Of a stretch of 13,451 nt of DNA, positions 7,106-13,451 are shown piece by piece. The translations under genes and the position numbers were made by a program. How positions within the stretch are numbered: position 1 is the stretch's first letter; every line of letters begins with the position of its first letter. The notes beneath the pieces are model-generated. The model saw nothing but the letters and a program-made list of their open reading frames with translations, did not search any database and had not been told where the DNA came from. The stretch comes from JAKJBL01 sp964461335 (GTDB lineage: Bacteria; Bacillota; Clostridia; Christensenellales; CAG-138), in the NCBI GenBank assembly GCA_964461335.1, contig CAYWTY010000047.1, forward strand, positions 1-13,451. The letters are read 5' to 3'.

Positions 7106-7111
7106 ATTATA
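7106..7111 (-). promoter_or_regulatory. Predicted -10 box of hsp20
   Basis: A perfect TATAAT on the minus strand, 72 bases before the hsp20 ATG. The hexamer at -35 spacing (AAACTT) is poor, so the promoter may need an activator or another sigma factor, or may be wrongly assigned. The start point would be near 7099. Confidence 0.45.
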
Positions 7112-7159
7112 CTCAACCATTGTTGCAAAAGTTTGGCAGAATAGTTGTGCAAAAGTAAA

Positions 7160-7190
7160 CTTTAGCACTCTAAGGCTTAGAGTGCTAAAG
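7160..7190. promoter_or_regulatory. Perfect CIRCE element (HrcA operator)
   Basis: TTAGCACTC (7162-7170), nine bases, GAGTGCTAA (7180-7188) is an exact match to the CIRCE consensus bound by the heat-shock repressor HrcA. The symmetry runs beyond the usual arms, giving 14-base perfect arms (7160-7173 and 7177-7190) around only three bases. It lies between hsp20 and the divergent C69 operon. The clearest promoters lie outside it: the hsp20 -10 is 50 bases away, and a C69 -35 box begins 12 bases downstream. A weaker plus-strand promoter (TTGGCA at 7133-7138, TAAACT at 7156-7161, 17 bases apart) abuts the element, and for that one the position would be canonical. Confidence 0.95.
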
Positions 7191-7199
7191 CTACCTGTA

Positions 7200-7228
7200 T
7201 TGCCGCTGCAAGCGTTTTAAGCTATACT
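7200..7228 (+). promoter_or_regulatory. Predicted sigma-A promoter of the C69-yjbQ operon
   Basis: TTGCCG (7200-7205) and TATACT (7223-7228) with a 17-base spacer. The start point is expected near 7235. An in-frame ATG at 7228 overlaps the -10 box, which supports the later start at 7294. Confidence 0.6.
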
Positions 7229-7279
7229 TGCTGTATCAGGTCAAGCTTCAGCTTTACATAAACAATAAATTAAATAATG

Positions 7280-7289
7280 AAGGGGTGGG
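7280..7289 (+). promoter_or_regulatory. Ribosome binding site that fixes the C69 hydrolase start
   Basis: A purine-rich AAGGGGTGGG stretch ends four bases before the ATG at 7294. That start places cysteine at residue 2, as an N-terminal-nucleophile C69 enzyme requires. Confidence 0.7.
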
Positions 7290-7293
7290 CGCA

Positions 7294-8514
7294 ATGTGTG
7301 ATACTCTTGGGTTTTTAACAAAGCAAACTGCATACTTTGCAAAAAATAGCGACAGAAGCCCGAACGAAGCGCAGGTAATTGAGTTTTACAAAGCTAAGGC
7401 GCATAAAGCCGCTTCAAAGCTTAAGGCTACCTACATTGAACTCGACCAAGCGGATAGAACAAACGCAGTGCTCCTTAGCAGGCCAGCGTGGATGTGGGGC
7501 GCTGAAATGGGCGTAAATGAACATGGAGTTTGCATTGGCAATGAAGCTGTTTTTACAAAGGGCGCATATTCAAAAACAGGGCTTACAGGCATGGACCTTG
7601 TTAGGCTTGCCCTTGAGCGTGCAGACTCTGCATATAATGCCTTAAACACAATACTTGAGCTTCTTATGCAGTTTGGTCAGGGTGGAAACTGCGGCTATGA
7701 TAAAAAGTTCTTCTACGATAACTCCTTTTTGATTATTGATAGAACCGACTTGTATGTGCTCGAAACAGCAGGGCGAAACTGGGTTTATAAAAAAAGCGAG
7801 GCAGCGAGCATTTCAAACAGGCTTTCAATAGGTATGGACGGCACAAAGTACTCAAACGGAGCAGTTGATTTTGCAGCACTACACAGTGACCCGCTTTTTA
7901 CGCATTTTTCAGGCTCAAAATCACGGCTTGCGCAAACAGGCTGTGCGCTTAATACTGCACATGATGCAGCCTCGCTTTTTAGAGCGCTGCGCACTCATAC
8001 GCCTGATAATCAATACCCGCTTACTGCTGCAAGCTTAAATAGCCCATGCATGCATTATGGGGGAATTGTAGGCGACCATACGACATCAAGCATTGTTGTA
8101 GAGCTTAATAAGACTATTAAAGTCTTTCTTACAGGAAGCTCAACCCCATGTATTTCGCTATTTAAACCCTATGAGTTATTAAACCCGGTTGTGCCGCCAG
8201 TTTTTGCGCAAGGGGATGCAGGAGCAGAGCAATACTGGCGCGAAAGAGAGCAGTTCCACAGAAGCTTAATAGGCAAAGTGCTGCCAAAAGAATATTACGA
8301 AGAACGCGACATATTGGAAGCAAATTGGTTAAAGGTTTGTGAAAACGCAAACTCAGAAGAAATGCACAACCTAAGCCTTAGAGCACTTAAAGAAGAAGCA
8401 AGCTTTTATGAACACTGGCAAAAGTATAAGCCTGAAGAAGGCAAAGCAAAGAGAGGTTTTTTAAGAAACTGGGAAAAGAAAAATGCTGCGTTTTATGCGC
8501 AGCCTAAAGCATAG
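7294..8514 (+). CDS. C69 family (secernin-like) N-terminal cysteine hydrolase
   Basis: A 406-residue cytoplasmic protein of the Ntn-hydrolase fold, peptidase family C69 as broadly defined, closest in pattern to secernins. C2, exposed after Met removal, is the expected nucleophile of an amide or peptide hydrolase. The family motif KNSDR is at 17-21, followed by NEAQ (24-27), as in secernins. WGAEMGVNEHGVCIGNEAVF (about 68-87) is the second conserved block, and NPVVPPVF near residue 302 belongs to the C-terminal part. There is no signal peptide. The longer frame from 7228 is rejected because it would bury C2 and starts within the promoter. It is followed by yjbQ after 27 bases and is probably co-transcribed with it. 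The substrate is unknown; annotating it as a dipeptidase would be a guess. Confidence 0.85.
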   Translation: MCDTLGFLTKQTAYFAKNSDRSPNEAQVIEFYKAKAHKAASKLKATYIELDQADRTNAVLLSRPAWMWGAEMGVNEHGVCIGNEAVFTKGAYSKTGLTGMDLVRLALERADSAYNALNTILELLMQFGQGGNCGYDKKFFYDNSFLIIDRTDLYVLETAGRNWVYKKSEAASISNRLSIGMDGTKYSNGAVDFAALHSDPLFTHFSGSKSRLAQTGCALNTAHDAASLFRALRTHTPDNQYPLTAASLNSPCMHYGGIVGDHTTSSIVVELNKTIKVFLTGSSTPCISLFKPYELLNPVVPPVFAQGDAGAEQYWREREQFHRSLIGKVLPKEYYEERDILEANWLKVCENANSEEMHNLSLRALKEEASFYEHWQKYKPEEGKAKRGFLRNWEKKNAAFYAQPKA

Positions 8515-8541
8515 AAGCAATAATTCAAAAGAGGAAGCAAA

Positions 8542-8958
8542 ATGAAAAGCTATCGCAAGGAATTAGTATTCAAGCTCCCAAAACGGCGGGGGCTTGTTAA
8601 TATTACAAAGGATGTACAGGCAGCGCTCGATGAAAGCGGAATAAGTGAAGGCTTGGCGCTTATTAACCCGCTGCATATTACTGCAAGCGTATTCATAAAT
8701 GATGATGAGCCTGGGCTACACAGCGATTTTGAACGCTTCCTTGAAACGCTTGCGCCCGAAAAGCCATACAGCCAATATGCGCATAACGGATATGAGGATA
8801 ATGCAGACGCACACCTTAAGCGCACAGTTATGGGGCGCGAGGCAGTTGTTGCAGTTACAGAAGGCAAGCTTGACTTTGGCACTTGGGAGCAGCTTTTTTA
8901 CTATGAGTTTGACGGAAAGCGCAGCAAGCGCGTTTTAATAAAAATAATCGGCGAGTGA
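8542..8958 (+). CDS. yjbQ: YjbQ/UPF0047 family protein
   Basis: A 138-residue protein of the UPF0047 family. Members are often annotated as secondary thiamine-phosphate synthase because E. coli YjbQ shows weak activity of that kind; the real role is unsettled. Family landmarks are NPLHITASVFIND (42-54), DNADAHLKRTVMGRE (86-100) and the C-terminal GKLDFGTWEQLF (108-119). H45 and H91 are the likely metal-binding or catalytic histidines. The signature usually reads GTWQ; here it is GTWE followed by Q. GAGGAAG lies four bases before the ATG. It forms the second gene of the C69 operon and ends 25 bases from the convergent nucleotidyltransferase gene. No terminator is visible in that gap, and no thiamine gene is nearby. 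Confidence 0.92.
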   Translation: MKSYRKELVFKLPKRRGLVNITKDVQAALDESGISEGLALINPLHITASVFINDDEPGLHSDFERFLETLAPEKPYSQYAHNGYEDNADAHLKRTVMGREAVVAVTEGKLDFGTWEQLFYYEFDGKRSKRVLIKIIGE

Positions 8959-8983
8959 CTTTATTAAAGCCGAAAACACGCAG

Positions 8984-9892
8984 TCAGCTCCACAGCTTTT
9001 TTGGATATGCGTTTTGTGCTTTAAGAGAGCGTATCGCCTCTTTTACAAAAGGCATATCTTCGCGGTAAGTTATGCCATACCATTGATCAGCGCTTTTTAA
9101 AACGAATACGCTTGCTTTTTTTGAGCTTAAGAGCATCTGAACTTCAGAAGGAAGCAGATATTCGCATTTTAATTGAGTATTATACTTGCACTCTTGTAAA
9201 AACTCGGGGAAGCGAGCCTCAAGCTCAGTAATAATCCCCTCATCAAACCCCCACATATTCATAGATACAACAGTGCCAGGGGGTATTTCCACAAGTCTAT
9301 CGTTGTGCAAAAATGCACCGCCATTACCATGCTTTTCTATGCCGCTGCATTCTTCTATGCTGCTAAGGCAGCCATCTTTGCCTACCGTGCAAACACCGCG
9401 AGAAACTGCGCCATAGTCGGAGAGCGTATTTTCAATTAAATAGCCAACCATCGCATACTCACCCTTTTTATGCGGGCAGGCAAGGTAGTTGTAGATTGTT
9501 GCAAACGCACTTTTCCCGTAATAATCGTCAGCATTTATTACTGCAAACGGGCCATTTAGCACCTCTTTGCAGCACATGAGTGCATGCGCTGTACCCCAGG
9601 GCTTTACACGCTCTATTGGGAGCGAAAACCCCTCAGGGAGCATATTCAGCTCCTGGTATGCAACAAGAAGCTCTGTTTTATTCTTTATGCGGTTGCCGAT
9701 AACATCAAAGAAATCCTGCTCTATTGACTTTTTTATTATGCAGACTACTTTTTCAAACCCTGCTTCAAGCGCATCGAAAATAGAATAGTCTATTATAAGG
9801 TTCCCGTATTCGTCTACGGGTTCCATCTGCTTTAGGCCGCCGTAGCGGCTGCCCATACCTGCAGCAAGAATAACAAGCGTAGGTTTTAACAT
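8984..9892 (-). CDS. Sugar-phosphate nucleotidyltransferase family protein
   Basis: A 302-residue Rossmann-like transferase that should couple an NTP to a sugar phosphate or similar alcohol phosphate, releasing pyrophosphate. The N-terminal nucleotide loop is LAAGMGSRYGGLKQ (9-22), a variant of the GxGxR...K motif, with K21 as the conserved lysine. D122 and D123 in INADDYYG probably bind the catalytic metal. The WGTAHAL segment (99-105) matches the base- and sugar-recognition region of the family. The C-terminal 60 residues do not form a recognisable left-handed beta-helix, so an added acetyltransferase domain is unlikely. The start is supported by GGAGG six bases upstream. No sugar-modifying or glycosyltransferase gene is adjacent, so the substrate cannot be inferred. 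Confidence 0.85.
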   Translation of the reverse strand: MLKPTLVILAAGMGSRYGGLKQMEPVDEYGNLIIDYSIFDALEAGFEKVVCIIKKSIEQDFFDVIGNRIKNKTELLVAYQELNMLPEGFSLPIERVKPWGTAHALMCCKEVLNGPFAVINADDYYGKSAFATIYNYLACPHKKGEYAMVGYLIENTLSDYGAVSRGVCTVGKDGCLSSIEECSGIEKHGNGGAFLHNDRLVEIPPGTVVSMNMWGFDEGIITELEARFPEFLQECKYNTQLKCEYLLPSEVQMLLSSKKASVFVLKSADQWYGITYREDMPFVKEAIRSLKAQNAYPKKLWS

Positions 9893-9933
9893 AGAGCGCC
9901 TCCGTCTAATACATTTAAAACGACTGCCCGCAC

Positions 9934-9953
9934 TGGCTTAAAACTTTAAGCCA
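9934..9953. promoter_or_regulatory. Inverted repeat, candidate operator
   Basis: TGGCTTAA (9934-9941), four bases, TTAAGCCA (9946-9953): a perfect eight-base inverted repeat. It covers the predicted transcript start of the nucleotidyltransferase gene (near 9952) and part of its leader, which is typical for a repressor site. I do not recognise the cognate regulator. Confidence 0.5.
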
Positions 9954-9958
9954 ATATA

Positions 9959-9987
9959 ACCATATATTAATCTTGGCCTCTATGCAA
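9959..9987 (-). promoter_or_regulatory. Predicted promoter of the nucleotidyltransferase gene
   Basis: On the minus strand TTGCAT (9987-9982) and TATGGT (9964-9959) are 17 bases apart. The -10 box matches only four of six consensus positions. The predicted start point falls within the inverted repeat at 9934-9953. Confidence 0.45.
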
Positions 9988-10021
9988 GCGCTTCACTTTC
10001 CAAACTATTTTCTGCGCTATA

Positions 10022-10030
10022 TGTTATACT
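10022..10030 (+). promoter_or_regulatory. Extended -10 promoter of the transporter-alaX operon
   Basis: TGTTATACT matches the extended -10 form (TG, one base, TATACT). No convincing -35 box is present. The start near 10037 would leave a leader of about 48 bases. Confidence 0.5.
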
Positions 10031-10084
10031 TGTATGTGTTTGTGTAATGCGCAGGCGTTTTAATATGTTGCATAAGGTCAGGAT

Positions 10085-11032
10085 ATGGAAAATTTCTTAA
10101 TTTCACTCGAAGTGGTACTTCCGCTATGTCTTTTAATGGCGCTCGGGTATATGCTAAAGCGTGTATTGTCTCTTAATGAACAATGGGTGCTAACATCCAA
10201 CAAATTGCTTTTTCAGGTGCTGCTGCCTTTGCTCTTAACGCGAAACATGCTTGAGAGCGATTTAATAGGGCTTATGACTCCGCACGCACTTGGGCTTATA
10301 GGCTATACTGCAGCTGCCATAACAATAAGCTTCTTTGTTCTGCTTGCGCTAATACCCCGCTTAGTGCGCGATAATGCGCGAAGGGGCGTCTTTTTGCAGG
10401 GTATACTCCGCGCTAATACTGCGCTTTTCGGTCTCCCTGTTGCGCTCGCCCTTTATGGCGAAGCCAAGCTCGGGCTTTTTACGCTTCTTCTTGGCTCTAT
10501 GGTGCCTCTTTTCAACATATTCAGCATTGCTGCGTTAGAGCTTTTTCAGGGCGGAAAACCAAATTATAAAACAATCCTCACTAATATTGTACGCAACCCT
10601 CTTATTATAGGGATTGCAGCAGGCGCTGCATTAAACCTTTTAAAACTCCCTATTCCTCTGCCTATAAAAAATGCAGTTTGGGGGCTTGCGGATACAGCGA
10701 CCCCGCTTGCCTTTCTTATACTTGGGGCGTCGTTCACTTTTGAATCCGCAAAAAATAACAGGTCAGCGCTTATAGCTGTTGTAAGTTCAAGGCTTATTCT
10801 TATGCCCTTAGTTTGGATTGGGCTTGCAATTTTGCTTGGCTACCGCGACCAAAGTCTGCTTGCAATAGCAGTTATTTTTATGCCGCCTACAGCAGTAACC
10901 TCATACCCTATGGCATGCGCAATGGGCGGGGATGGCAAACTCGCTGGCGAAATTGTTGTTTTTACATCTGCCTTGAGCACACTAACAATGTTTATTTGGG
11001 TGTTTTTACTTAAGACGCTTGGCTTGATATAG
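10085..11032 (+). CDS. AEC family membrane transporter
   Basis: A 315-residue integral membrane protein of the auxin efflux carrier/AEC family (Mem_trans domain over the full length). Nine or ten hydrophobic segments can be picked out by eye, for example near 5-23, 66-90, 128-152, 171-187, 228-252, 257-275 and 288-310. Family landmarks are N111 in the RANTALFGLP segment, the NPLIIG motif at 171-176, and the PPTAVTSYP block at 267-275 near the end. Bacterial AEC proteins move carboxylates or amino acids, and the substrate here is not evident. The ribosome site (AGGTCAGG) is weak. The next gene, an alanyl-tRNA editing protein, follows after 15 bases with its own AAGGAG, so they form an operon, which may hint at an amino acid substrate. 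Confidence 0.9.
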   Translation: MENFLISLEVVLPLCLLMALGYMLKRVLSLNEQWVLTSNKLLFQVLLPLLLTRNMLESDLIGLMTPHALGLIGYTAAAITISFFVLLALIPRLVRDNARRGVFLQGILRANTALFGLPVALALYGEAKLGLFTLLLGSMVPLFNIFSIAALELFQGGKPNYKTILTNIVRNPLIIGIAAGAALNLLKLPIPLPIKNAVWGLADTATPLAFLILGASFTFESAKNNRSALIAVVSSRLILMPLVWIGLAILLGYRDQSLLAIAVIFMPPTAVTSYPMACAMGGDGKLAGEIVVFTSALSTLTMFIWVFLLKTLGLI

Positions 11033-11047
11033 AATAAGGAGAGGGTT

Positions 11048-12280
11048 ATGGTAGAAAAGCTTTATCTTTTTGACAGTTATCTAAAGCGCACAAATGCAAC
11101 TGTGCTTAAATGCGAGAAAGCTTCAGACGGCTATGAGGTTGAACTAAATAGAACAGTACTTTACCCTGAAGGCGGCGGCCAGCCGTACGACACAGGTAAA
11201 ATAAGCGGCTCAAATGTCATACGCGTTCGTGAAGAAGGTGAACGCGTGCTTCATACAATTAACGAACCTGTTGCACTTATGCAAACTGTTGATGTTGAAC
11301 TTGACTGGCAGAGGCGCTTTGACCATATGCAGCAGCATTCGGGCGAACACCTGCTGTCTTTTGCAGCAAAGGAGCTTTTCGGCGCTATAAATGTTGGCTT
11401 CCATATGGCTGCTTCCTACTGCACTGTTGATTTTGACAGGGAATTTACTCAAGAAGAAATGCTCGCATTAGAAACGCGCACAAATGAGCTTATTTACGCA
11501 AACCTTCCTGTTGAAATAACAAATGTGCAAGCAGATGCGCTTTCTTGCCTTGAGCTAAGAAAATGCGCAAAAGGGCTAAGCGGTAATGTGCGTATAATAA
11601 GCATGAGGGGAGGAGATAGCTGCACCTGCTGCGGCACACATGTAAAAAACACAGGCGAAATAGGCGCTTTACTCATTACTGCCCAAATGCATTATAAAGG
11701 CGGTGAACGCATAACTTTTGTTGCCGGGAGCAGAGCGCTTGCCTATGCGCAGCATGTGAGAAGAATATCCGACTCTCTTGCACGCTCATTTTCGTGCAAA
11801 CTTGAGGATGTGCAGGATGCAGTTGAAAAGCTTGAACTCGGGCTTAGCACAGCAAGGCGCAATAATAAACTGCTTTATTCACGCCTTAGCGAGTATGTTG
11901 CAAAAGAGTTGCTTTCTTCTAAAAAAAAGGCTGGGAGCGTACATGTAATTGTGCGCTATATAGAAGATTTGCCTGCGCAGATGCTCAGGCAGCTTGCAAA
12001 TACGCTCTGCCAAAGTGAGTGTTTGCTTACGCTGCTTTTTGCAAAAGCAGATGATGACTCCCTGCACTATGTACTATGCTCGTCGGATGGGCTAGGGCTT
12101 AATATATCTGACCTAATGCAGGCTGTAAATGCAGCTGCAGGCGGCAAGGGCGGAGGCCGCGGTACTTTGGGGCAGGGGAGCACAAAAATGCTTACTGCAC
12201 TTGACGAAACCCTTGCCCAGCTTGAGGATTATTTTTTACGGCTGCTTAAAGACACAAAAAGAAACTGCAGGCAAAACTGA
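11048..12280 (+). CDS. alaX: Long AlaX-type alanyl-tRNA editing protein with DHHA1 domain
   Basis: A 410-residue stand-alone trans-editing enzyme that should hydrolyse mischarged tRNA(Ala), such as Ser- or Gly-tRNA(Ala), in the cytoplasm. Residues 1-90 match the beta-barrel region preceding the alanyl-tRNA synthetase editing site, with the conserved YPEGGGQPYDTG at 39-50. The zinc-binding pairs are H97 and H101 (HxxxH), and C194 and H198 (CCGTH). A helical stretch (about 230-290) leads to a DHHA1 domain, with GGKGGGR at 365-371. The length fits the long AlaX class; no aminoacylation domain is present. AAGGAG precedes the ATG by about eight bases. It is the second gene of the transporter operon, and its stop codon lies in the loop of the shared terminator hairpin. 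Confidence 0.93.
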   Translation: MVEKLYLFDSYLKRTNATVLKCEKASDGYEVELNRTVLYPEGGGQPYDTGKISGSNVIRVREEGERVLHTINEPVALMQTVDVELDWQRRFDHMQQHSGEHLLSFAAKELFGAINVGFHMAASYCTVDFDREFTQEEMLALETRTNELIYANLPVEITNVQADALSCLELRKCAKGLSGNVRIISMRGGDSCTCCGTHVKNTGEIGALLITAQMHYKGGERITFVAGSRALAYAQHVRRISDSLARSFSCKLEDVQDAVEKLELGLSTARRNNKLLYSRLSEYVAKELLSSKKKAGSVHVIVRYIEDLPAQMLRQLANTLCQSECLLTLLFAKADDDSLHYVLCSSDGLGLNISDLMQAVNAAAGGKGGGRGTLGQGSTKMLTALDETLAQLEDYFLRLLKDTKRNCRQN

Positions 12281-12291
12281 AGCCTGCAGTT
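12263..12291. terminator. Hairpin terminator shared by alaX and trpS
   Basis: A perfect ten-base-pair stem (12263-12272 with 12282-12291) around a nine-base loop that contains the alaX stop codon. On the minus strand the stem is followed by a T-rich tract (12250-12262), giving trpS a standard intrinsic terminator. On the plus strand no T-run follows at once, so alaX termination is less certain. Confidence 0.8.
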
Positions 12292-12305
12292 GAAATGGTC
12301 TTTCC

Positions 12306-13307
12306 TTAAAGCCCGAAGGAGTTAAACCCCACTTTTCTATATACATCCTGGAGCGTTATATGTGCAGTTGCAGAAGCTTTTCTTGCGCCTCTACAAATTA
12401 TATCATTAAGATACGCACTATCCTCAAGTAGCCTGTAATATTTGGTTTGCAGCGGCTCAAGCACTGAAATAACGGCATCCGCAACTTCGTCTTTAAGCGC
12501 GCCATAGCCTTTATCCTCAAACGAAGAAACAACATCCGGCATTTCCTGCCCTGTGCAGTTGCTGTAAATGCTTAAAAGGTTTGCAATGCCAGGGCGGGTT
12601 TCATCGTAGGCAATAATATTCTCGCTGTCTGTTACTGCTCGCCTGAATTTTTTTACTATTTCATCCGGTGTATCTAAGAGCGCAATGTATGCGTTCGGGT
12701 TATCGTCGGATTTGCTCATTTTTGCATTTGGGTCCTGCAGGCTCATTACTCTGCCGCCTACTTGTGGAATATAGGGCTCGGGAATAGTAAATGTATCGCC
12801 ATAAGCTTTATTAAACCTAAGCGCAATGTCGCGGGTGATTTCAAGATGCTGCTTTTGGTCAGCGCCTACTGGTACAAGGTGCGTCTGATACAGCAAAATA
12901 TCCGCAGCCATAAGTACAGGGTAAGTAAACAAGCCGACATTTATATTCTCTTTATGCCGGGCAGCCTTATCTTTAAACTGCGTCATGCGGCCGAGCTCAC
13001 CCATATATGTATTGCATGAGAGCACCCAGGTAAGCGCTGCATGCTCAAAAACATGGGATTGTATAAACATGGTTGAGCGTTCGGGTTCTATGCCGCAGGC
13101 TATAAGCAGAGCCATTGTTTCAATTGAACGGCTGCGCAGAGCCAGAGGTTCCTGGCGGACAGTTATAGCATGCATATCTACAACGCAGTAATAGGCATCG
13201 TGTTCATCTTGAAGCTTTGCCCAGTTGCGAAGCGCCCCTATATAGTTGCCAAGAGTTAGCCCGCCCGAGGGCTGGATGCCGGAAAATACAGCTTTCTTTC
13301 GCTCCAT
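12306..13307 (-). CDS. trpS: Tryptophanyl-tRNA synthetase
   Basis: A 333-residue class Ic aminoacyl-tRNA synthetase that charges tRNA(Trp) in the cytoplasm; the length is normal for bacterial TrpS. The N-terminal FSGIQPSGGLTLGNYIGA stretch (about 8-25) carries the HIGH-equivalent TLGN at 18-21. The Rossmann domain continues through GADQKQH (148-154), and KMSKS, the ATP-binding loop, is at 196-200. The C-terminal half is helical and carries the anticodon-recognition region. The ATG at 13307 is chosen because AGGAGG sits eight bases before it. The GTG three codons upstream overlaps that same site and cannot be used well. The gene stands alone with its own promoter and terminator, and the leader is too short for a T-box. 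Confidence 0.97.
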   Translation of the reverse strand: MERKKAVFSGIQPSGGLTLGNYIGALRNWAKLQDEHDAYYCVVDMHAITVRQEPLALRSRSIETMALLIACGIEPERSTMFIQSHVFEHAALTWVLSCNTYMGELGRMTQFKDKAARHKENINVGLFTYPVLMAADILLYQTHLVPVGADQKQHLEITRDIALRFNKAYGDTFTIPEPYIPQVGGRVMSLQDPNAKMSKSDDNPNAYIALLDTPDEIVKKFRRAVTDSENIIAYDETRPGIANLLSIYSNCTGQEMPDVVSSFEDKGYGALKDEVADAVISVLEPLQTKYYRLLEDSAYLNDIICRGARKASATAHITLQDVYRKVGFNSFGL

Positions 13308-13315
13308 TATAAACA

Positions 13316-13321
13316 CCTCCT
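13316..13321 (-). promoter_or_regulatory. Ribosome binding site that fixes the trpS start
   Basis: AGGAGG on the minus strand, eight bases before the ATG at 13307. It overlaps the alternative in-frame GTG at 13316, which rules that start out. Confidence 0.85.
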
Positions 13322-13363
13322 GTTTTAATCAGTGTTTCCCTAAACATGCATAAGCACTCAACT

Positions 13364-13392
13364 ATTATAGCTTCATTCAACCCTCTTAGCAA
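13364..13392 (-). promoter_or_regulatory. Predicted sigma-A promoter of trpS
   Basis: On the minus strand TTGCTA (13392-13387) and a perfect TATAAT (13369-13364) are exactly 17 bases apart. The start near 13357 gives a leader of about 50 bases. Beyond it, to the window edge at 13451, I see no gene. Confidence 0.7.
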
Positions 13393-13451
13393 GCAAGAAC
13401 ACATGCGCCTAAAAGCAATGCAGCATAGCTGCTTTATGCAGTAAATGTATT

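Noticed and set aside
7228..7293. A 22-residue N-terminal extension of the C69 hydrolase
   Set aside because: It would start inside the promoter -10 box and would bury the nucleophile cysteine that must become N-terminal.
13308..13357. T-box riboswitch upstream of trpS
   Set aside because: The predicted leader is only about 50 bases, far too short for a T-box, and no T-box consensus or specifier stem is seen. A T-box would need a promoter beyond the window.
13412..13435. Imperfect hairpin near the right edge
   Set aside because: The stem is interrupted by a bulge, has no T-run, and its context is cut off by the window edge, so a terminator call cannot be supported.

Overview
The window reads as ordinary chromosome of an anaerobic Bacillota (Firmicutes), most likely a member of class Clostridia. 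Nearly every gene start has a strong GGAGG-type ribosome binding site, promoters fit the sigma-A -35/-10 pattern with 17-base spacers, and there is a textbook HrcA operator (CIRCE). The protein set also fits: a fused molybdenum hydroxylase of the selenium-dependent xanthine dehydrogenase type, an AmmeMemoRadiSam cassette, DUF362 and DUF6440. There is no insertion sequence, phage gene, CRISPR array, tRNA or rRNA. Genes are tightly packed, alternate in strand in short blocks, and none looks broken.

Left block (1-6190): a minus-strand single-chain [2Fe-2S]/molybdopterin hydroxylase (117-2669) is divergent from a two-gene plus-strand operon. That operon carries a Memo/LigB-type domain fused to AMMECR1 (2845-4230), followed by its radical SAM partner (4267-5094). 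A DUF362 protein with a cysteine-rich tail (5099-6190, minus) converges on the operon only 4 bases away. The AmmeMemoRadiSam trio is widely conserved but, as far as I know, has no settled biochemical role. Here it is compressed to two reading frames and sits between two probable iron-sulfur proteins, which makes this the most interesting part of the window.

Middle block (6191-8958): a DUF6440 small protein with a near-consensus promoter is followed by a long symmetric terminator, then hsp20 on the minus strand. A 259-base divergent region holds a perfect CIRCE element. It leads into a plus-strand operon of a secernin-like C69 hydrolase and a YjbQ-family protein. The CIRCE position is odd relative to both obvious promoters.

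Right block (8984-13451): a sugar-phosphate nucleotidyltransferase (minus) is divergent from an operon of an AEC-family membrane transporter and a long AlaX-type alanyl-tRNA editing protein. A clean inverted repeat lies over the predicted start point of the nucleotidyltransferase transcript. The editing gene converges on trpS (minus), with a shared hairpin terminator that overlaps the editing gene's stop codon. Bases 13308-13451 hold the trpS promoter and no visible gene.
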